Origin: Campylobacteraceae bacterium
GTDB taxonomy: Bacteria > Campylobacterota > Campylobacteria > Campylobacterales > Sulfurovaceae
DNA length: 10,841 nt
Reading direction: 5' to 3'
Assembly: GCA_027023145.1 (NCBI GenBank)
Contig: JALVWV010000171.1
Span: forward strand, 1-10,841
The first letter of the stretch is position 1, and each line of letters starts with the position of its first letter. A program made the translations under genes and the position numbers. Positions 7,677 to 10,841 of the stretch are shown in pieces. The notes below the pieces were generated by a model. The model did not search any database. It was not told the origin of the DNA and worked only from the letters and a program-made list of their open reading frames with translations.

Positions 7677-7704
7677 TTTTAGGGTAATATTTTTGCACCT
7701 AAAA
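7677..7704. promoter_or_regulatory. Inverted repeat upstream of nadB, possible operator
   Basis: TTTTAGG (7677-7683) and CCTAAAA (7698-7704) form a perfect 7-bp inverted repeat with a 14-nt spacer. It lies 22 nt before the nadB start and beside the minus-strand -10 candidate. Candidate plus-strand -10 boxes, TAATAT (7685-7690) and TATTAT (7706-7711), lie within or right after it. A dimeric repressor here could control both divergent genes. The arms are AT-rich, so chance is possible. Confidence 0.3.
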
Positions 7705-7713
7705 GTATTATTC

Positions 7714-7719
7714 AAAGGA
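7714..7719 (+). promoter_or_regulatory. Ribosome binding site deciding the GTG start of nadB
   Basis: AAAGGA lies 7 nt before GTG at 7727 and fixes this non-ATG start, which is followed by the expected KQYDVLIIGAG. The nearby ATG at 7720 is in another frame and meets a stop after six codons. Confidence 0.8.
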
Positions 7720-7726
7720 ATGGGAC

Positions 7727-9175
7727 GTGAAGCAATATGATGTTTTGATCATAGGTGCCGGGATCGCCGGATTGTATACCGCGATGAATCTCCCCGAGGA
7801 GATGCGTGTGCTGGTGGTGTGCAAAGATATCCCTTGGGAGTGTAATACGTTTTATGCCCAGGGGGGAATGGTCACTGCGCTCGATGAAGCCGATGTTCCC
7901 CTGCACATCGAAGATACTCTGCGAGCTGGTGCGTATCATAATGTCCGTGATGCGGTCGGGATTCTCTCCCATGAATCGATCGAAGCGACTGAGGATATCA
8001 TCGATCGGGGAATGCAATTTGACCGTGCCGAAGATGGGCAATTGCTCTATACCAAAGAGGGGGCGCACTCGACCAATCGCGTACTTCATGCTGGTGGGGA
8101 TGCGACGGGACGATATATGCATTACTTTATGATGCAGCAAAACAAGCATCTGCTTCAGCGTAACACACTTGTGTACGATTTGTTGGTCGAGAATGGGCAT
8201 TGCTACGGTGTGCGTGCCATGGTCAATTACCAACCCAAAACGATCCTGGCTAAGCACGTTGTCATCGCCAGCGGCGGGATCGGATCGCTCTACGAGTACA
8301 ACACCAACTCCCGTACCATCAGCGCCGATATTCACGGTATCTGTGTGGAGAAGGGGATTGAGCTGGCCGACATGGAGATGATGCAATTTCACCCGACGGT
8401 GTTTGTCAAGACCCCCTATGCGCGAAAATTGCTCCTGACCGAAGCGTTGCGGGGGGAAGGGGCGCACATTGTAGATGAAGATGGTAAACGCTTCTTGTTT
8501 GACTACGATGAGCGGGGAGAACTGGCCAGCCGGGACATCGTCTCCCGCAGTATCTTTGACTACAAACGCTCAACAGGCAAGGAAGTCTATCTCGACTTCT
8601 CCATGTTCGAAGCAAAATGGTTCCGCAAGCGTTTCCCCAACATCACCCACACGTTTGATGCGCTAGGGTACCATTTTCCCAAAGACCGTGTGCCGGTCTC
8701 CCCGGCCTTTCACTATGCCAACGGTGGGATCGCCTGCGATACCGATACACGGATTCCGGGGATCAAAGGGCTCTACGTGGTGGGTGAAGCTGCCCGCACC
8801 GGGGTGCACGGTGCCAACCGCTTGGCATCCAACTCCCTGCTTGAAGGGTTGGTCTTTGCTCGACGGGCAGCCGAGACGATCTTGGGAAGTGTCTTCGAAC
8901 ACCCCGAATTACCTGACTTTGACAAAGATTACGATACTATGTTGCACGAAGACGACGACAAGAAATACAAGCAGCAATTGCGACAGATCATGTGGAAAGA
9001 TGCGGGCATCATTCGCACCCAAGAAGGGTTGCATGAAGCCCGTAATTTCATCTACGATACGAAAAACCGCACGATCGGTCGCCTGCTTGAACTGCGGCTT
9101 AACACCGCCGCCGCGATTGTTGAAGCGGCTTTGGCACGCAAAGAATCGCTCGGCGCACACTATATAGAAGGATAA
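7727..9175 (+). CDS. nadB: L-aspartate oxidase (NadB)
   Basis: This FAD-dependent cytoplasmic enzyme oxidises L-aspartate to iminoaspartate, the first step of de novo NAD synthesis; NadA then makes quinolinate. The 482-residue protein has an N-terminal dinucleotide-binding motif (GAGIAG, 10-15), FAD contacts around FYAQGGM (42-48), and the fumarate reductase/aspartate oxidase capping domain with FHPT (221-224) and ALRGEGA (240-246). Active-site positions equivalent to E. coli Arg290, His351 and Arg386 are Arg269 in SRDIV, His329 in FHYANGG and Arg365 in HGANRLASNSLLEG. That last motif and the soluble form without a C-terminal catalytic extension separate it from SdhA/FrdA. It is shorter than E. 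coli NadB (540), mainly in the C-terminal helical part. Translation starts at GTG. The stop is 3 nt before nhaD, so the two are probably cotranscribed. No nadA or nadC is in the window. Confidence 0.96.
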   Translation: MKQYDVLIIGAGIAGLYTAMNLPEEMRVLVVCKDIPWECNTFYAQGGMVTALDEADVPLHIEDTLRAGAYHNVRDAVGILSHESIEATEDIIDRGMQFDRAEDGQLLYTKEGAHSTNRVLHAGGDATGRYMHYFMMQQNKHLLQRNTLVYDLLVENGHCYGVRAMVNYQPKTILAKHVVIASGGIGSLYEYNTNSRTISADIHGICVEKGIELADMEMMQFHPTVFVKTPYARKLLLTEALRGEGAHIVDEDGKRFLFDYDERGELASRDIVSRSIFDYKRSTGKEVYLDFSMFEAKWFRKRFPNITHTFDALGYHFPKDRVPVSPAFHYANGGIACDTDTRIPGIKGLYVVGEAARTGVHGANRLASNSLLEGLVFARRAAETILGSVFEHPELPDFDKDYDTMLHEDDDKKYKQQLRQIMWKDAGIIRTQEGLHEARNFIYDTKNRTIGRLLELRLNTAAAIVEAALARKESLGAHYIEG

Positions 9176-9178
9176 ACC

Positions 9179-10498
9179 ATGCACGACCAGCTCCATTTGA
9201 CCACGACCTGGGTGGGGATTGTTTCCCTGATTATTTTCCTCGTCGGATACTATTTTATCGCGACGGAGGACAAATACGAGATCAACAAAGCCAAACCTGC
9301 ACTCTTTATCGGGACACTTATCTTCATGCTGATTGGTGTCTATTTCGCGATGAATGGTCTGGATGGGCACCCGCTCGAAGAGGCACTCAATGAACAGATC
9401 ATCGAGATCGCCCAGATTTTCTTTTTCCTCCTTGTAGCGATGACCTACATCGAGGCGATGATCGATCGCGGGGTTTTCTCAGCCTTGCGCTACAACCTTG
9501 TCTCCCGTGGCTACACGTACAAAAAACTTTTCTGGATTACGGGGTTGTTGGCCTTTTTCATCTCACCGGTCGCCGACAACCTTACCACGGCACTGATCCT
9601 CTCGACAGTGCTGCTGACCATCGACGGGGAGAATAAATCGTTTCTGGTGCCCGGTGCGATCAACATCGTCGTCGCAGCCAACGCCGGAGGTGCCTGGAGT
9701 CCGTTTGGAGACATTACGACGTTGATGGTGTGGGTGGACGGCAAAGGGGCTTTTACCGAGTTTCTCTTCCTCTTCCCGGCGTCAATTCTTGGCTGGTGGG
9801 TGACGGCGTGGTTGCTCAGTCGGGTGGTACCCGATGGCATGCCCCCGTTTCATGCGGATGAGCAAAAAGTGGAGATCGCCGAAGGGGGCAAAGTGATCAT
9901 GGGGTTGTTTGCCTTGACCATCTCCATGGCTGTTCTCTCCCATCAGTTGCTCCATCTTCCGGCGATGTGGGGGATGATGTTTGGTCTGGCGATCCTCAAG
10001 CTCTATGTGTACCGGATCAACAAAAGCCCCTCTCCCACCCGAGTGAATGTGTTCAAGTGGATTGCCCACATTGAGAACGATACGCTACTCTTCTTCTTCG
10101 GAATCCTCGCGGCGGTTGGCGGGCTTCACTTCCTCGGTTTCCTCGAGTATTTTACCGCCCTGTATAACAAAGTCGGTCCCACCACCGCCAACATCGGTGT
10201 CGGTTTCCTCTCGGCCATCGTCGACAACGTTCCGGTCATGTCTGCCGTCCTCAAAGCCGACCCCAACATGGGAGTTGGTCTGGATGAGCGTGCTCAGTGG
10301 ATGCTGGTCACCATGACTGCCGGCATCGGCGGCTCGCTCATCTCATTTGGCTCCGCCGCCGGTGTGGGTGTGATGGGTAAAATGAAGGGGATCTATACTT
10401 TCGGTGCCCATATCAAATACGCGTGGACCGTGCTGGCCGGGTATATTGTCTCGCTGGTGGTGTGGTATGTGCAGTTTGAGGTGTTGCATCTTGGATAG
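9179..10498 (+). CDS. nhaD: Na+/H+ antiporter, NhaD family
   Basis: An inner-membrane antiporter of the ion transporter superfamily that exports Na+ (or Li+) in exchange for H+. The 439 residues show about 12 hydrophobic segments, approximately 10-28, 39-58, 76-94, two within 114-144, 156-170, 194-213, 238-280 (two), 301-326, 338-358, 374-397 and 414-433. Likely ion-path residues lie in SPVADNLTTALILSTV (Asp133-Asn134), NAGGAWSPFGDITTL (Asp178, Thr180, Thr181) and the symmetry-related SAIVDNVPVM (Asp349-Asn350) with GIGGSLISFGSAAG (382-395). These paired motifs in each half are typical of NhaD rather than ArsB or CitM relatives. The ATG is 3 nt after the nadB stop, with GAAGGA inside the end of nadB as its ribosome site. 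No intrinsic terminator with a T-run follows; a repeat cluster begins right after the stop. Confidence 0.93.
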   Translation: MHDQLHLTTTWVGIVSLIIFLVGYYFIATEDKYEINKAKPALFIGTLIFMLIGVYFAMNGLDGHPLEEALNEQIIEIAQIFFFLLVAMTYIEAMIDRGVFSALRYNLVSRGYTYKKLFWITGLLAFFISPVADNLTTALILSTVLLTIDGENKSFLVPGAINIVVAANAGGAWSPFGDITTLMVWVDGKGAFTEFLFLFPASILGWWVTAWLLSRVVPDGMPPFHADEQKVEIAEGGKVIMGLFALTISMAVLSHQLLHLPAMWGMMFGLAILKLYVYRINKSPSPTRVNVFKWIAHIENDTLLFFFGILAAVGGLHFLGFLEYFTALYNKVGPTTANIGVGFLSAIVDNVPVMSAVLKADPNMGVGLDERAQWMLVTMTAGIGGSLISFGSAAGVGVMGKMKGIYTFGAHIKYAWTVLAGYIVSLVVWYVQFEVLHLG

Positions 10499-10501
10499 AA
10501 T

Positions 10502-10529
10502 GAGGAAGTAGGAATTAGGAGTGAGGAGT
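10502..10529 (+). repeat. Heptamer short tandem repeat, four units
   Basis: Four consecutive 7-nt units fit the consensus KAGGARK, at 10502-10508, 10509-10515, 10516-10522 and 10523-10529, starting 3 nt after the nhaD stop. The strand is almost entirely purine plus T. Similar heptamer short tandem repeats are known from intergenic regions of cyanobacteria. Confidence 0.7.
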
Positions 10530-10537
10530 TTTGGTAT

Positions 10538-10554
10538 GCGTTGCTTTGCAACGC
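10538..10554. repeat. Palindrome GCGTTGC-TTT-GCAACGC
   Basis: A perfect 7-bp stem with a 3-nt loop, 39 nt after the nhaD stop. It could stabilise the 3' end of the nadB-nhaD transcript. No T-run follows, so it is not a standard terminator. Confidence 0.7.
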
Positions 10555-10561
10555 TTCTATA

Positions 10562-10582
10562 GGGGCTGGGACTTCAGTCCCA
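10562..10582 (+). repeat. REP-like unit, GGGGCT head, GGGACTTCAGTCCC stem
   Basis: A GGGGCT head (10562-10567) is followed by the palindrome GGGACT-TC-AGTCCC (10568-10581), extended by a flanking T/A pair. It is identical in its 14-nt palindrome to the unit at 10777-10790, and the head differs at two of six positions. Confidence 0.75.
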
Positions 10583-10586
10583 CAAA

Positions 10587-10602
10587 ACATCGCATGCGAT
10601 GT
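10587..10602. repeat. Perfect 16-bp palindrome ACATCGCATGCGATGT
   Basis: A fully self-complementary 16-mer with no loop, 4 nt after the previous unit. It may be a dimeric protein site or a stem with an unpaired centre when single-stranded. Confidence 0.7.
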
Positions 10603-10612
10603 ATATAGAGGC

Positions 10613-10637
10613 CGCATAGGGTGCGCAATTGCGCACC
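10613..10637 (+). repeat. REP-like unit with ATAG head and 18-bp palindrome
   Basis: CGCATAG precedes the perfect palindrome GGTGCGCAATTGCGCACC (10620-10637). The 25-nt unit matches the reverse complement of 10687-10711 at 21 of 25 positions, so the two form an inverted pair about 50 nt apart. Two of the four differences (unit positions 12 and 21) pair with each other in the stem. Confidence 0.75.
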
Positions 10638-10669
10638 TTTCGACGGTTGTATTACGTTGATATTTTGAT

Positions 10670-10684
10670 AATCGCGTTGCGATT
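10670..10684. repeat. Short palindrome AATCGC-GTT-GCGATT
   Basis: A 6-bp perfect stem with a 3-nt loop between the two arms of the inverted pair at 10613-10637 and 10687-10711. Confidence 0.6.
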
Positions 10685-10686
10685 TT

Positions 10687-10711
10687 GGTGTGCAGTTGCA
10701 CACCCTACGCG
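10687..10711 (-). repeat. REP-like unit with GTAG head, minus orientation
   Basis: Read on the minus strand, CGCGTAG is followed by GGTGTGCAACTGCACACC (10704-10687), an 8-bp stem with a 2-nt centre. A GTAG tetranucleotide 5' of a hairpin is the signature recognised by REP-associated tyrosine transposases in gammaproteobacterial REPs. It is the inverted partner of 10613-10637. Confidence 0.75.
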
Positions 10712-10770
10712 GGTTATAAGATTTCTCTCGTGCCATATCTCCCGAGACTGTGAAAGAACTCAGGAATTTT

Positions 10771-10792
10771 GGAGCAGGGACTTCAGTCCCGT
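10771..10792 (+). repeat. REP-like unit, GGAGCA head, GGGACTTCAGTCCC stem
   Basis: The GGAGCA head (10771-10776) is followed by GGGACT-TC-AGTCCC (10777-10790) and GT. The head is identical to that of the unit at 426-447. Together with 10825-10841 it forms an inverted pair. Confidence 0.78.
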
Positions 10793-10810
10793 ATAGCAAA
10801 GTCCTATTAA

Positions 10811-10823
10811 ATGATGCCATCAT
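10811..10823. repeat. Small palindrome ATGATGCCATCAT between paired units
   Basis: A 13-nt near-perfect palindrome (ATGAT/ATCAT with a GCC centre) lies between the two inverted GGGACT units, at the place where a BIME-like pair would have its linker. Confidence 0.5.
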
Positions 10824-10824
10824 A

Positions 10825-10841
10825 ACGGGACTAAAGTCCCT
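10825..10841 (-). repeat. REP-like unit cut by the window edge, minus orientation
   Basis: On the minus strand this reads A-GGGACTTTAGTCCC-GT, differing from the unit at 10777-10792 by one loop base. The head lies mostly beyond the window; the single visible head base (A) agrees with GGAGCA. Confidence 0.72.

Larger units (their letters stand above)
10499..10841. other. Gene-free repeat region to the right edge
   Basis: No credible gene lies in these 343 nt. Open frames on the minus strand run through the palindromes, and their peptide GTEVPAP occurs twice only because GGGACTGAAGTCCC is repeated. The stretch contains a heptamer tandem repeat followed by at least nine short palindromes, described separately. 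The only other visible sequence is AT-rich spacer (about 10641-10669 and 10712-10770). Confidence 0.85.

Noticed and set aside
7712..8467. A 251-codon minus-strand open frame opposite nadB
   Set aside because: It lies wholly antisense to a clear NadB and has no family resemblance or ribosome site that stands out.
10538..10582. Intrinsic terminator for nadB-nhaD
   Set aside because: The first stems after nhaD are not followed by a run of T; a terminator function cannot be claimed from sequence.
10393..10823. Two minus-strand open frames of about 100 and 88 codons in the 3' repeat region
   Set aside because: One overlaps the end of nhaD, both run through palindromes, and their shared GTEVPAP peptide is just the translated repeat.
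10538..10841. CRISPR array
   Set aside because: The palindromes are short, differ from one another, vary in orientation and have no regular spacer length; no cas genes are nearby.

Overview
The window looks like a chromosomal segment of a free-living Campylobacterota bacterium (formerly Epsilonproteobacteria), perhaps a Sulfuricurvum or Sulfurimonas relative. This is inferred from the protein sequences (short NadB, NhaD-type antiporter, UvrC preceded by a small DUF721-like gene) and is moderately secure; no rRNA or other marker gene is present to settle it. No prophage, insertion sequence, CRISPR array, tRNA or rRNA gene was seen.

Layout. Positions 1-405 (+) hold the C-terminal 134 residues of the Lon protease, with its Ser-Lys dyad. 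A 76-nt gap (406-481) with three palindromes separates lon from a convergent block on the minus strand. Read in the direction of transcription (right to left), that block is: a DUF721-like protein (7623-7144), uvrC (7169-5337), a tandem-Hpt protein (5237-3348), a hybrid histidine kinase with several receiver domains (3335-864) and a single-domain response regulator (859-482). The last three genes are 12 and 4 nt apart, each with a Shine-Dalgarno sequence, and form a complete His-Asp-His-Asp phosphorelay. The 99-nt gap before the Hpt gene is AT-rich and carries a possible promoter, so the phosphorelay may be its own transcription unit.

A 103-nt divergent region (7624-7726) separates this block from a plus-strand pair: nadB (L-aspartate oxidase, first step of NAD synthesis, GTG start at 7727) and nhaD (Na+/H+ antiporter, 9179-10498), 3 nt apart and probably cotranscribed.

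The last 343 nt (10499-10841) contain no credible gene. They hold a short heptamer tandem repeat followed by a dense cluster of small palindromes. Several are members of one REP-like family: a conserved head (GGAGCA/GGGGCT, or GTAG/ATAG), then a short stem-loop whose two arms vary together. A member with the same GGAGCA head and a compensated stem change lies about 10 kb away, just after lon. The repeat family and the unusual phosphorelay architecture (an Hpt domain without its histidine, two degenerate receivers, no extracellular sensor domain) are the most interesting parts of the window.
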